Positions 8,688 through 18,123 of a stretch of 64,000 nt of DNA are shown here, piece by piece. Within the stretch, counting starts at the first letter, position 1; the number at the start of each line of letters is the position of its first letter. A program made the translations under genes and the position numbers. This stretch comes from Persicitalea sp963716085 (GTDB taxonomy: Bacteria; Bacteroidota; Bacteroidia; Cytophagales; Spirosomataceae). The stretch covers positions 2,852,001 to 2,916,000 of the forward strand of contig OY970288.1 in assembly GCA_963716085.1 (NCBI GenBank), written 5' to 3'. The notes beneath the pieces are model-generated. The model did no database searches and had not been told where the DNA came from. It worked only from the letters and a program-made list of their open reading frames with translations.

Positions 8688-9794
8688 TCAGAAAGCTTCC
8701 CCTATCGTCAGGTACAAATTTCCTTTGTCGTAAGGCGAAAAGCCATAATCGACCCGAATATTTAAGTGGTTCTTCTTTTGGGCTGTAATGCGGAGTCCAC
8801 CGCCATAGGTGTATTTGGGCTTGTTAAAACGGATACCGTCGTCCTCATCCCCTAAGAACCCCATTGATCCGAACGCCGTTGCACCGATGAACTTCCAGAT
8901 TTCCCAGCGCAATTCTGCCTGGCCCAGCAGGGCGTTTTTATCCCGGAAAAAACCTTCGTAAATCCCCCGCATCTTCTTAGGGCCACCCAAAAACGACAAT
9001 TGGCTGAACGGTACGCGATCGCCGAAAATGGCGCTGGCGGTGTAGTTGGTCGCCAGCACGACACGGTCGTGCAGCGAGAAGTAGTTGGCCACGTCGAGGT
9101 ATATACGCGTGAAACCCCGGTCGGCCCCGAATATTTTGGACGTGGGCAGCACGTACAGTTCGCCGAACATTCCCTGGCGAGGATAGAAAACCTGGTCGCG
9201 GCTATCGCGCAGAATCGACGGCCCCAGGCTGGACGTGCGGCTGAAATCGCTGCCCGCGATGCGGCCCGTGGCCAGCTCACCGTCCTCGACGGTACCCGTC
9301 ACGTTGTAGCTTTCGTACTGGTAACGCAGGCCGAGATAGGTTTTGGGGGCGATCAGCTTGGAGGCCAGTATTCGAATGCGGGGAAAAGTGACGTCGAATA
9401 TCTCTTCCGGCACGCGATCTTCCCCGATGCCATAATAATTGAAATTGTACTTGAACCAGCCGTTATCCCCATTGAAATAATAGCGGTTGTTGTCGTAGAA
9501 GATATTGAAAGGTACAAAAAACAGAACCTGCTTTTTCTGGGTGTAAGTGGCCCCGAACGAGATCTGAGAAGGCTTGGTGCGAATGCTGTCGCGGGCGAAG
9601 GAGAAGGTCGTCGTACCCACTACGCCCCCGCCCCAGCCCGTCTCGGGTAGCCGGAACGCGACGGGCAAAACGATGAATTTGGTATCGGTCAGGAACTTGG
9701 TTGTATCGGCATTCTTACTGGAGTCGGCCGGAAAGGAGTTGGAAAAAGCGGAGGATGAAATACAAAAAAGAACGAGCAGTAGTAGAACGCGCAT
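8688..9794 (-). CDS. Omp85/BamA-type beta-barrel outer-membrane protein without POTRA domains
   Basis: A signal peptide (MRVLLLLVLFCISSSAFS) precedes 340 residues with alternating amphipathic strands and barrel signatures such as LGPSILRDSRDQVFYPRQG and PFSQLSFLGGPKKMRGIYEG, characteristic of the surface-antigen D15/Omp85 barrel. It ends with aromatic Phe (TIGEAF), as outer-membrane barrels usually do. With 368 aa there is no room for POTRA domains, so it is unlikely to be BamA itself; a surface antigen or transporter pore is more likely. It is transcribed just upstream of the OmpA gene. Confidence 0.85.
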   Translation of the reverse strand: MRVLLLLVLFCISSSAFSNSFPADSSKNADTTKFLTDTKFIVLPVAFRLPETGWGGGVVGTTTFSFARDSIRTKPSQISFGATYTQKKQVLFFVPFNIFYDNNRYYFNGDNGWFKYNFNYYGIGEDRVPEEIFDVTFPRIRILASKLIAPKTYLGLRYQYESYNVTGTVEDGELATGRIAGSDFSRTSSLGPSILRDSRDQVFYPRQGMFGELYVLPTSKIFGADRGFTRIYLDVANYFSLHDRVVLATNYTASAIFGDRVPFSQLSFLGGPKKMRGIYEGFFRDKNALLGQAELRWEIWKFIGATAFGSMGFLGDEDDGIRFNKPKYTYGGGLRITAQKKNHLNIRVDYGFSPYDKGNLYLTIGEAF

Positions 9795-9976
9795 AGAACG
9801 GGGGTTTGAGAAAAGGTACGAAAGAACCTAAAAAAGGGTTGCTAATCAGGCAGAATCAGCCCTTATCGCCAAACTTTCCCCACTAATAATACCAAAACTG
9901 CCCACTCTGCATTAATTTTACGATTGCCGGAAGGCGACAAATTTTATTCACTCATTCACCAATTCAAAATTCACAA

Positions 9977-11380
9977 TTGGACTACCGTATAGAAAAGGAC
10001 ACCATGGGCGAGGTACAAGTACCCGCCGACGTGTATTGGGGCGCGCAGACGCAACGCTCGATCCAGAATTTCCCTATCGCGCAGGACATCAACAAGATGC
10101 CGAAGGAAATTATCAAGGCTTTCGCCTACCTCAAAAAAGCCGCCGCGCTCACCAATGCCGAGGCGGGGGTTTTATACAAGGAAAAAGCAGATTTGATCGG
10201 GCAAGCGTGCGACGAAATCCTGGCAGACAAGCTTGACGACCAGTTTCCGCTCGTGGTGTGGCAGACGGGTTCCGGCACGCAGTCGAACATGAACACCAAC
10301 GAGGTCATCGCCTACCGCGGCCATGTACTCAACGGCGGCGAACTCTCGGACAAGCAGAAGTTCCTGCATCCCAACGACGATGTCAACAAGTCGCAGTCGT
10401 CCAACGATACCTTCCCGACGGCCATGCACATTGCGGCCTACAAAATACTGATGGAGCTGACGATTCCCGGCATCACCCAACTGCGCGACACGCTGCAAGC
10501 CAAGGCCGTCGAGTTTAAGGATGTAGTCAAGATCGGCCGTACCCACTTCATGGATGCCACGCCGCTTACGTTGGGACAGGAATTTTCGGGCTACGCCTCG
10601 CAACTTTCGCATGGCCTCAAAGCCATCGACCATACCCTGGCGCACCTGTCGGAACTGGCTTTGGGCGGCACGGCCGTCGGCACAGGTATCAACACGCCGG
10701 AGGGCTATTCCGAAAACGTGGCCGCGCACATCGCCGACTTAACGGGCCTGCCCTTCGTGACCGCCGAGAACAAATTCGAAGCCCTGGCCGCCCACGATGC
10801 CATTGTGGAAGCCCACGGAGCCTTGAAAACGGTAGCCGTGAGCCTGATGAAAATTGGCAACGACATCCGAATGCTGTCGTCGGGCCCGCGCGCGGGCATC
10901 GGCGAAATCCAGATTCCCGACAACGAGCCGGGCAGTTCGATCATGCCCGGCAAGGTGAACCCCACGCAGTGCGAAGCCATGACCATGGTCGCCGCGCAGG
11001 TGCTGGGCAATGACGTGGCCATCAGCGTCGGTGGGGCCAACGGCCACTTCGAGCTGAACGTTTTCAAACCCATGATGGCCTACAACTTCCTGCACTCGGC
11101 GCGGTTGATCGGCGACGTGTGCGTCTCGTTCAACGACAACTGCGCGGCGGGTATCGAACCCATCCGCGAGAATATCCAGAAGCACGTCGACAATTCGCTG
11201 ATGCTGGTCACGGCGCTCAACCCCAAAATCGGCTACTACAAAGCCGCCGAAATCGCGCAAACGGCGCACAAGAACGGCAGCACTTTAAAGGAAACCGCCG
11301 TGGAGTTGGGGTACCTTACTCCTGAGGAGTTCGATGAGTGGGTGAAGCCGGAGGGGATGGTGGGGAAGGTTGATTTGTAG
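9977..11380 (+). CDS. fumC: fumarate hydratase class II
   Basis: The 467-aa product interconverts fumarate and L-malate in the TCA cycle. The superfamily signature PGSSIMPGKVNPTQ is present, as are substrate-site segments TGSGTQSNMN, KSQSSNDTFPTAM and the catalytic-His stretch KIGRTHFMDATPLTL. The frame opens at a TTG (9977) followed by DYRIEKDTMGEV, the normal FumC N-terminus; no ATG fits. The TTG follows a simple ATTCACTCATTC-like repeat, also seen before the gene at 42778. It is followed by a strong hairpin terminator. Confidence 0.96.
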   Translation: MDYRIEKDTMGEVQVPADVYWGAQTQRSIQNFPIAQDINKMPKEIIKAFAYLKKAAALTNAEAGVLYKEKADLIGQACDEILADKLDDQFPLVVWQTGSGTQSNMNTNEVIAYRGHVLNGGELSDKQKFLHPNDDVNKSQSSNDTFPTAMHIAAYKILMELTIPGITQLRDTLQAKAVEFKDVVKIGRTHFMDATPLTLGQEFSGYASQLSHGLKAIDHTLAHLSELALGGTAVGTGINTPEGYSENVAAHIADLTGLPFVTAENKFEALAAHDAIVEAHGALKTVAVSLMKIGNDIRMLSSGPRAGIGEIQIPDNEPGSSIMPGKVNPTQCEAMTMVAAQVLGNDVAISVGGANGHFELNVFKPMMAYNFLHSARLIGDVCVSFNDNCAAGIEPIRENIQKHVDNSLMLVTALNPKIGYYKAAEIAQTAHKNGSTLKETAVELGYLTPEEFDEWVKPEGMVGKVDL

Positions 11381-11408
11381 AATTATTTCTAACGTCAATA
11401 TTTCATAA

Positions 11409-11432
11409 AATCCCCGCCTATTGGCGGGGATT
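11409..11432. terminator. hairpin terminator between fumC and the symporter gene
   Basis: A perfect 10-bp stem, AATCCCCGCC/GGCGGGGATT with loop TATT, lies between the convergent fumC and symporter genes. T-rich sequence follows on the plus strand, and A-rich sequence precedes it, so it may work in both directions. Confidence 0.85.
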
Positions 11433-11454
11433 CTGTCTTTTCCAGAGGTGAGCA

Positions 11455-12942
11455 CTACTGTTGCTTTTCAGAGCTGAAAGTTTTAGAAACAATCGCCCCC
11501 ACCACCATCGCAATCAAAAATGAAGGAGCCAGCACATCCAGCTTCACCAGATACGGCCCGATGGTGTCCATTTCCTGGAAAACAAACTTGAACAAGGGCA
11601 CACACAGGAAGCCCGCGATCATGCTGGCGATGGCCCCGCGCTCGGTGTAGCCGGGCCAAAAAAGCGTGAGGATAACGACCGGACAAAACGTGGCCGCAAT
11701 GCCCGACCAGCCAAAGATGATCGTCCAAAATATCTGGCGGTCGGGCGAGAGAATGGCCGTCAGCATCGCCAGTCCCAGCGCGATGAGTGCCATGCCCAGC
11801 GTTACCCAGCGGGATAGCTTGGTCAGGTCTTCGTCGCGGAGGTCGGGGCGGAATATTTTTTGGTAAAAATCGCGGGTGATGGCGCTGGAAGCTAGTACCA
11901 GCAGCGAGTCGATGGTGCTCATGATGGCCGATAGCACGATGGCGACGTAGACGGCGACCAGAAAATTGGGCAAGAAATTTTCGGTCATTACTTTCAACAC
12001 GTCGGTTGCGCCGATGCCGAAAATAGTTTCGGGATCTTGGCCCGCTTCGGTGAAAATAATCCGGGCCAAAATACCGATCGTGACCGCCGCCGCATCGGTG
12101 AGGAGGGTGAAAAGGACGGCAACCCACTTGCCGTTGTCGATTTCCGACTCGCTCTTGATCGACATGAAGCGCACGTACACTTGCGGGGAGCCCAGAAATC
12201 CCAGCCCGATCATGGCGAAACCCAGCATGGTGAAAACGTTCATCCAGACATCGTCGCTTCCACCCCACAGGTGGGTGAGCGCGGGATCGATGCGGTCGAG
12301 TCCGGCGATGACGCCCTGCCCGCGATCCATCGAAAACCATACGACAATGGGTAGCAGTACCAGTCCAAAGAACATCAGCAGCCCCTGAAAGAAGTCGGAC
12401 CAAACCACCGCCACGAAGCCGCCGATGAAGATATATACCAGCACGATGGTGAAGCCCAGCAGCGCTCCGGCGTAATAGTTCATGCCCAGCAGCGACTCGA
12501 AGGCAATGCCCGTCGCGTCAATCTGGGAACTCACATAAATGATGACAAACACCGAAAGCACCGAAGCCGCGATGATGCGCAGCGTGTGGGTGGTACTTTG
12601 GAAGTGGCTTTGCAGGTAATCGGGAATGGTGATGGACTGGTAAGCGTCCGACCGGCGCTTGAAGCGCTTAGCCATAAACCACCACGAGATCACGACGCCC
12701 AGCACCTCGCCCACCACGACCCAATAGGCCGAAAGCCCCGCCAAGGCACCCATTCCCGTTAGCCCAATGAGCAACCAACCCGACTCGCCCGTGGCGCGGG
12801 CCGAAAAGGCTACGGCCCAGAATCCTAGATTTTTGCCCCCGACATAAAAATCGCTCATGCTCTTAATGCGCCGCGAAGCCACGATGCCAATCAGAAATAA
12901 GACGGCGACGTATAAGGCGAGGACGATGATTTTGGTGAGCAT
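11455..12942 (-). CDS. sodium:solute symporter (SSS family)
   Basis: This integral membrane protein has about 13 predicted hydrophobic helices. SSS hallmarks are the N-terminal IVASRRIKSMSDFYVGGKNLG, the ARATGESGWLLIGLTGMGALAG segment forming TM2, YVSSQIDATGIAF, and VAIVLSAIMSTIDSLLVLASSA containing the Na2-site Ser/Thr residues. It resembles proline/sodium symporters (PutP-like), but the substrate cannot be read from sequence. I start at the ATG at 12942 (MLTKIIVLALYV), just before the first helix; an upstream ATG at 12969 adds nine polar residues. Confidence 0.9.
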   Translation of the reverse strand: MLTKIIVLALYVAVLFLIGIVASRRIKSMSDFYVGGKNLGFWAVAFSARATGESGWLLIGLTGMGALAGLSAYWVVVGEVLGVVISWWFMAKRFKRRSDAYQSITIPDYLQSHFQSTTHTLRIIAASVLSVFVIIYVSSQIDATGIAFESLLGMNYYAGALLGFTIVLVYIFIGGFVAVVWSDFFQGLLMFFGLVLLPIVVWFSMDRGQGVIAGLDRIDPALTHLWGGSDDVWMNVFTMLGFAMIGLGFLGSPQVYVRFMSIKSESEIDNGKWVAVLFTLLTDAAAVTIGILARIIFTEAGQDPETIFGIGATDVLKVMTENFLPNFLVAVYVAIVLSAIMSTIDSLLVLASSAITRDFYQKIFRPDLRDEDLTKLSRWVTLGMALIALGLAMLTAILSPDRQIFWTIIFGWSGIAATFCPVVILTLFWPGYTERGAIASMIAGFLCVPLFKFVFQEMDTIGPYLVKLDVLAPSFLIAMVVGAIVSKTFSSEKQQ

Positions 12943-13056
12943 GGGTCGAGGGTTGGGGTCTAACGGCAATAAGAATGAGCGAAGTACCGCATCTTTTGTC
13001 TGCTATGCAATTCCGGTTACCCATCGAAAAACCGGACGGGAGTCGTAATTATGCAG

Positions 13057-13064
13057 TAAGTTTG
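13057..13064 (+). promoter_or_regulatory. candidate -7 element (TAAGTTTG)
   Basis: TAAGTTTG matches TAnnTTTG, 56 nt before the ATG of the oxidoreductase gene. No good -33 TTG lies at the expected distance, so the call is weak. Confidence 0.3.
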
Positions 13065-13119
13065 GTACCTGGCTACGGGTTGAATAGCTATTATTGACAG
13101 AAATCAGATAGACGATACA

Positions 13120-14547
13120 ATGTCTGAAACGTACGATGCCATCGTGGTAGGTGCTGGCCCTAACGGCCTTTCGGCGGGCCTAGTGCTGGCCCAGGCCGGA
13201 CTTTCGGTGCTGCTTGTCGAGCGGGCAGGAGTTATTGGCGGCAGCACCCGCTCCGAGGAACTGACGCTACCCGGCTTCATCCACGATGTCGGGGCGGCGG
13301 TGGTTCCGCTGGCCGCCAGTTCGCCCTTCTTGCAAAGTCTTCCGCTTTCCCAGCATGGTCTGGAATATATTTATCCTCCCGTGGCGCTGGCGCACCCGCT
13401 GGACGGCGGCGCGGCGGCGGTACTGGCTGGATCCGTGCGGGATACCGCTTCCAAACTCCGTACCGACGGCAAAACCTACGAGAACTTATTGACTTCAATC
13501 GTGGCGAATTGGCCGGGGCTTTCACGAGATTTGTTGAGTCCGTTCCGATGGCCAGAGCAACCGTTCGATTTTGTCAAGTTTGGCTTGAAAGGTCTACTGC
13601 CCGCCTCCACGCTCGCTAGTCGTTTCAGAACTCCCGAAGCAAAGGCCTTAGTAGCGGGGATGGCGGCTCATTCCTTTCAGCCCCTCACGGCTGTTACTAC
13701 CTCCGCTATTGCGCTTATGCTCATGGCGGCCGGCCACGATAAGGGCTGGCCCGCAGCCAAGGGGGGAACCCAGAGCATCGCCAACGCGCTGGGTTCCTAT
13801 TTCGAGTCGTTGGGCGGCGAGGTTGCGCTGAACCATCAGGTCGATAATTTGAGCCAGTTGCCGCAAGCCAAGGCGATTCTATTCGATCTAACTCCTCGCC
13901 AAATTGTAGCCATAGCTGGCCAGCGGCTCTCCAGTACCTACCGAAACAGACTCACAAACTACCGCTACGGCTCCGGGGTTTTCAAGATCGACTGGGCGCT
14001 GCGCGAACCCATCCCTTTTCTGAATGCCGACTGCCGGAGAGCTGGAACAGTGCACCTCGGGGGTACGCTGGCAGAAATTCAACGCGCCGAGCAAATGGTT
14101 GTCGACGGCCAATTGCCCGACCAACCCTTCGTCTTGCTGGCCCAACCGAGTCTCTTTGATCCTAGTCGCAGTCCGGCGGGACAACACACCGCCTGGGCCT
14201 ACTGCCACGTGCCCAACGGCGCCACGACGGACATGACCGAGCGCATCGAGCGGCAAGTCGAGCGGTTCGCACCGGGTTTCCGGGAAGTGATTTTGGCAAG
14301 ACACACGATGAATACCGTCCAGTTCGAAGCTTGGAACCCGAACTGCATCGGCGGCGACATCAATGGGGGAAATATGGATTGGAAGCAATTTTTGACGCGG
14401 CCCGTTGTTGGCCTGAACCCCTACCAAACCTCTGATCCTGATTTGTACATCTGTTCGTCGTCCACCCCACCGGGCGGGGGCGTTCACGGGATGTGTGGCT
14501 TCAACGCAGCGCAGGCGGCGTTGCGCGGGAGCTTTGGAAGAAAGTAA
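13120..14547 (+). CDS. FAD-dependent oxidoreductase, phytoene desaturase/PYROXD2-like
   Basis: The N-terminus carries a dinucleotide-binding motif (YDAIVVGAGPNGLSAGLVLAQAG, with Glu at the end of beta-2 in LLVERAGVIGG), and the C-terminus the second FAD-contact region (SSTPPGGGVHGMCG). The 475-aa length and GGSTRSEELTLPGF segment fit the carotenoid-desaturase-like amine-oxidase superfamily. No carotenoid genes are nearby, so a pigment role is not supported. It is convergent with the DUF4386 gene with no spacer. Confidence 0.85.
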   Translation: MSETYDAIVVGAGPNGLSAGLVLAQAGLSVLLVERAGVIGGSTRSEELTLPGFIHDVGAAVVPLAASSPFLQSLPLSQHGLEYIYPPVALAHPLDGGAAAVLAGSVRDTASKLRTDGKTYENLLTSIVANWPGLSRDLLSPFRWPEQPFDFVKFGLKGLLPASTLASRFRTPEAKALVAGMAAHSFQPLTAVTTSAIALMLMAAGHDKGWPAAKGGTQSIANALGSYFESLGGEVALNHQVDNLSQLPQAKAILFDLTPRQIVAIAGQRLSSTYRNRLTNYRYGSGVFKIDWALREPIPFLNADCRRAGTVHLGGTLAEIQRAEQMVVDGQLPDQPFVLLAQPSLFDPSRSPAGQHTAWAYCHVPNGATTDMTERIERQVERFAPGFREVILARHTMNTVQFEAWNPNCIGGDINGGNMDWKQFLTRPVVGLNPYQTSDPDLYICSSSTPPGGGVHGMCGFNAAQAALRGSFGRK

Positions 14548-15264
14548 TCACTTTATCGGATTATTCTTTGCCCCCATAACGACCAGCCACAAACAAGTGC
14601 CAATTTCTCCCAGAGCAGCAGGAATACCGGCCCAATTAGCTATAATCGTCTTTGAATAATCCAGCATCAAAATCTGTCCCGTGAAGTTGATCAGGTATCC
14701 TCCGCATCCAGCCATCAGTAGTGCGCCCAGTGCTTTTGGCAGAAATCCAGACTTATACACCAAGTATCCAAACGGAAACAGCCACAAACCCCAAAATATT
14801 TGAATGACCCTAATTCCGTTATTGTACTGATGAAGCTTAAAAAGTACCTGGTCTGCCAGTTGATTTGTGCCGCCGCCAATCTCGACCAGATTTAATATAC
14901 CCAACTTATTTTGCCAATTCAGTACCGCCATTGGTACGCTCACCACGGCAAGCACAACCATGATTTTGGCATACTCTTCGTTAACTTGCCTTAAAAGCTT
15001 GTACAAGGCAAGTGGCAAGAATAGATAGAAAACATAGGAAATCACACCGACAAAAATACTCAGCCGAAACAGGAACTCATGTTCTACGATGCTTTGCAGG
15101 GTAGCGGCAGCATTATCATAGAGTTCGAGTTTGGACGGAACGTAAGCGAGACTGAAAAGGCCAGTCAGGACTACTGCCAGGTAGATTAGCCCCGCCCTTC
15201 TTGCCAGAAGCTTGTTCGATTTGTAGGTCATTTGGCTGGTTTCTGCTGATAAAAATTCGATCAA
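14548..15264 (-). CDS. DUF4386 membrane protein
   Basis: The protein has about six hydrophobic helices. Family features are the RRAGLIYLAVVLTGLFSLAYV N-terminal helix, FRLSIFVGVISYVFYLFLPLALYKLL, and a Gly-rich ALGALLMAGCGGYL. DUF4386 proteins have no known function. The start may be the ATG at 15231 (MTYKSNKLLARRAG) rather than 15264, because homology begins there. The neighbour upstream on the same strand is another small membrane protein, so the two may be co-transcribed. Confidence 0.85.
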   Translation of the reverse strand: MIEFLSAETSQMTYKSNKLLARRAGLIYLAVVLTGLFSLAYVPSKLELYDNAAATLQSIVEHEFLFRLSIFVGVISYVFYLFLPLALYKLLRQVNEEYAKIMVVLAVVSVPMAVLNWQNKLGILNLVEIGGGTNQLADQVLFKLHQYNNGIRVIQIFWGLWLFPFGYLVYKSGFLPKALGALLMAGCGGYLINFTGQILMLDYSKTIIANWAGIPAALGEIGTCLWLVVMGAKNNPIK

Positions 15265-15282
15265 TAGTATTTTCCGTTGAAA

Positions 15283-15726
15283 CTAGCGGTTCGCTATTTG
15301 CTCCTTAGGCCAGTGCCAGGCGTACCATACGATCGTCATAGTAATGGCTGCTTCCGCAAAGGCATAGAACACGTAGAAACTCCACCAGGGCGAAATCGAC
15401 ATAACTCCAATCAGCAGCATCATGGCGGTGTATAGGCTCCCAAAAATCAGATTAAGAAAGCGATTGAGCCTGGGTTTCAAGATGAGCGACAAGAAAATCA
15501 TCGAGGCAGGAATCGCCATAACCACCGAAGCAATGAGCAATTTTACGGGAGAGTCGAGAATGACGTCGCCGCTGAGAAATTCCTGGAAGTATTGGGGGGT
15601 ATAAAAAGAGAAGTAGTCGCCGTACACGTAGAAAAACATCACTGCTGTCCAAAGCGCCGACAGTTTCAGTTTGATAGGTACTGATTGATTTTCCAGGCCA
15701 GCCGAGTATTGTCCAGGTGCTTCCAT
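15283..15726 (-). CDS. four-helix membrane protein, DUF6326-like
   Basis: This 147-aa protein has four hydrophobic helices: KLSALWTAVMFFYVYGDYFSF, a segment near residue 65, LNLIFGSLYTAMMLLIGVM and the C-terminal YAFAEAAITMTIVWYAWHWP. The KLSALW and WYAWHWP words resemble what I recall of DUF6326 proteins of Bacteroidota. Function is unknown. It sits 18 bp upstream of the DUF4386 gene in the same direction. Confidence 0.75.
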   Translation of the reverse strand: MEAPGQYSAGLENQSVPIKLKLSALWTAVMFFYVYGDYFSFYTPQYFQEFLSGDVILDSPVKLLIASVVMAIPASMIFLSLILKPRLNRFLNLIFGSLYTAMMLLIGVMSISPWWSFYVFYAFAEAAITMTIVWYAWHWPKEQIANR

Positions 15727-15924
15727 GCTATTGCGGTAGGGTTGGTTTTCTTCAAAGGTGAAAAATAACCCAACCCGACACGGTACTTACTATACGAACG
15801 GGCTACTCAAGGCACAAAAGGCTGAAATGGCCTTTATAAATTTTATTGAATTGGAAAATTACCTTAAAAAGTACGTTCGCTAATCCGCTGTCAAACAGCA
15901 TTCCAACTCAATTTCGTCCACTAC

Positions 15925-16557
15925 TTACTCCAATTCATATTGCCCCTTCATTCGCAAACTGACCAGAATATCTTTGTCGGTTCTGTTCTTGAAATACCAG
16001 CCGTGCCTGCCTTCGTAGGGGGCCAGAAAAGTTCCGATCAGGTTATTGGAATAAGCGATGGTATAGCTAAGGAAAAATTCTTCTTTGGGCTTGATCGCCT
16101 CTTTTACTTCCCCGTGAAAGTCGGAGTAGAGAACTCCCTGATCTGTCCTCCACTCGTATCTCAACGACCCGTATTTCAGTACCTTCACTTTGTACTCGAT
16201 CCCCTTACCTGCCGCTACCAGTACCGTTACGCTATCTTGCCGCTCGATGTATTGGTTCGCAGGAGGCGGGTTCCGGGACTCCTTGGGCATGGGAACTTCC
16301 GGGTCAGAACCCAGGTCTTCTTTTCTCAGGAGAGGATAAGCCTTCGGATTACCAGCATCGATCATCGCAACCTCCGTGGGAGCCTCTGCCTGGTAGAGCT
16401 GACTGAACCCCAATAATTTCCCCGTTCCAAGTGGATCCGAGCCATATTCGGCGGGCAAAACAGCAGCCATAAAAATGACGGCACCTACGAATAGCGCGAC
16501 GAACGTAGCGGTGAATATTTGTTTTTTGTTCAGAAGTTGTGGAGTTACGTTTTCCAT
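15925..16557 (-). CDS. membrane-anchored periplasmic protein paired with HupE
   Basis: I start at ATG 16557 (MENVTPQLLNKKQ); an upstream ATG at 16581 would overlap hupE. One N-terminal helix (FTATFVALFVGAVIFMAAVL) anchors a soluble domain of about 170 residues with many aromatic and charged residues (YEWRTDQGVLYSDFHGE, RHGWYFKNRTDKDI). Proteins of this kind are often annotated as transmembrane anchor proteins next to HupE/UreJ genes. It begins 13 bp after the hupE stop, which supports a two-gene operon, perhaps for metal uptake. Confidence 0.8.
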   Translation of the reverse strand: MENVTPQLLNKKQIFTATFVALFVGAVIFMAAVLPAEYGSDPLGTGKLLGFSQLYQAEAPTEVAMIDAGNPKAYPLLRKEDLGSDPEVPMPKESRNPPPANQYIERQDSVTVLVAAGKGIEYKVKVLKYGSLRYEWRTDQGVLYSDFHGEVKEAIKPKEEFFLSYTIAYSNNLIGTFLAPYEGRHGWYFKNRTDKDILVSLRMKGQYELE

Positions 16558-16570
16558 AATAGTTAAAATT

Positions 16571-17254
16571 TTATTGAGCAAAATAACCGCTGAGTTGGTA
16601 AGCGATCAGGACAAAACCGGCGGTCATCAGAAGCGTGTTGGTCACGGTAGCAAATTGTTTGAAGCTATCAAACCGCCGCCAGACACCAATCGCAATCAGC
16701 ACAAACGCCAAGGCCAGGAACTGCCCGACCTCGACGCCAACATTGAAACCGATCAGATTAGTCAATAACCCGTCCTGCCCGAGTTCGAACTCCTGGAGCT
16801 TGCTGGCCAACCCAAAACCGTGGAAGAGGCCAAAAATCAATACGGCGGTCTTCGTGTTGGGTTCGAAGCCAAACACTTTTTTGAAGCCACCCAAATTATC
16901 GAAGCCTTTGTAAACAACAGAAAAGCCGATAATGGCATCGATCAGGTACGCGTCGATTGAGATATGGCTCAGCACGCCAAGCAGTAGCGTCAGACTGTGC
17001 CCGATTGTGAAGAAGCTGACGTAGAGCAAAATGTCCCGGAGCCGATAGAGGAAGAAAATCACCCCAATCAGAAATAACAGGTGGTCGTAGCCCGTAATCA
17101 TATGCTTGGCCCCGATATAAAGGAAGGGGAAGAAAGCCGCGCCTTCGTTGCCCAGTAAAAAAGCTTTGGTTTGGTCGTCCACCCCGTGGGCAAAGGCGGC
17201 GCTACTCGCCAGGATTGATCCAATTAGTAAAAAGAGAGTGAGTCTTTTTTTCAT
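16571..17254 (-). CDS. HupE/UreJ-family membrane protein
   Basis: A signal-like first helix ends in AFAHGVDD. Typical HupE motifs follow: ITGYDHLLFLIGV, FTIGHSLTLLLGV, FGLFHGFGLASKLQ and NVGVEVGQFLAL, with His and Asp/Glu residues inside helices suited to divalent-metal (nickel or cobalt) passage. No hydrogenase or urease genes are visible, so the physiological metal is unclear. It is the first gene of a pair with the anchored protein at 15925-16557. Confidence 0.87.
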   Translation of the reverse strand: MKKRLTLFLLIGSILASSAAFAHGVDDQTKAFLLGNEGAAFFPFLYIGAKHMITGYDHLLFLIGVIFFLYRLRDILLYVSFFTIGHSLTLLLGVLSHISIDAYLIDAIIGFSVVYKGFDNLGGFKKVFGFEPNTKTAVLIFGLFHGFGLASKLQEFELGQDGLLTNLIGFNVGVEVGQFLALAFVLIAIGVWRRFDSFKQFATVTNTLLMTAGFVLIAYQLSGYFAQ

Positions 17255-17361
17255 AAGCTTAAAACAGGGACGGGCAGGATCGGGAGTTTCGAACCACCAA
17301 CTATTTTGAGGACGGAATCAGTTTTTTTGATAACTTAAAGAGTTGACAGAAGAGGGCGAAT

Positions 17362-18123
17362 TTACCGCAAACTTTCAATCGTCATCAACAAAAAGGGTAA
17401 AGCTTTGGCGTAGTCTAACTCATTATACTCCAAACCTAGCCGTCTGATATTTTTGTAATACGCTTTACGGTGAACGTAATAGTTTCTTTCCAATTCCACC
17501 GAAACAGCATTCTGCCCCAGCTTTTCGAGCAAAAACCACTTTTCCAGCAACCGGGCCGTTCTGCCATTTCCGTCTTGAAAAGGGTGAATTTTTACGAACA
17601 CCAGATGGATTTGAGCGGCGTAGTAGAAGGCTTCCAAATCTGATAGGTCAGTATCGATTAGTTCTTGAATCTGATCAAATAGCGCATCCAGCTCCTCTTC
17701 CACTGCTCCGGCTGCACAGGCTACGTACTCTATTCTGTCCGCTTCGTTGATGACGAACATTGGGTTAGCCCTGATTTTGCCACGCTGGCTTTTGGGTAGA
17801 AAATGCTTGCTGAGTAATAGGTGAGCAGCTAAGGTATTTTCTGCATTTAGCCTGTGGTTTTGGATAAATTCGTACGCTCCAAACAAGTCCTCCGCTCTTT
17901 TGGTGTAATCTGGATTGTAGGGTACTTTCAAGAATTTGTGCTTGAAAAAACTGTCGAAATCAATCTCTTCGCCTTCTATTTTGGAGGAATAAACGCTGGA
18001 AACGGAGTTGTAAAACTGGAAGTAATCAACGGGCAACTGTTCTCTCTCCTTCGTCGCGATTCTTTCGAGCGGATCGAAGTCGATGGCTTTCAGGAAGTCG
18101 GGTTTTAAATTGTCGCTTACCAT
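17362..18123 (-). CDS. Fic-family protein, probable AMP transferase
   Basis: The 253-aa protein has the intact Fic core HPFQDGNGRTAR (His180), which usually transfers AMP to a hydroxyl side chain of a target protein. An N-terminal segment SSKIEG (46-51) matches the inhibitory helix (S/T)xxxE(G/N), so activity is likely self-restrained (class II arrangement). Its start overlaps the end of a DUF2281-like gene by 7 nt, a spacing typical of toxin-antitoxin or regulator-effector pairs. The target protein is unknown. Confidence 0.9.
   Translation of the reverse strand: MVSDNLKPDFLKAIDFDPLERIATKEREQLPVDYFQFYNSVSSVYSSKIEGEEIDFDSFFKHKFLKVPYNPDYTKRAEDLFGAYEFIQNHRLNAENTLAAHLLLSKHFLPKSQRGKIRANPMFVINEADRIEYVACAAGAVEEELDALFDQIQELIDTDLSDLEAFYYAAQIHLVFVKIHPFQDGNGRTARLLEKWFLLEKLGQNAVSVELERNYYVHRKAYYKNIRRLGLEYNELDYAKALPFLLMTIESLR

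Noticed and set aside
13120..14547. Carotenoid biosynthesis locus
   Set aside because: Only one desaturase-like oxidoreductase is present; no crtB, crtE or crtY-like gene is adjacent.
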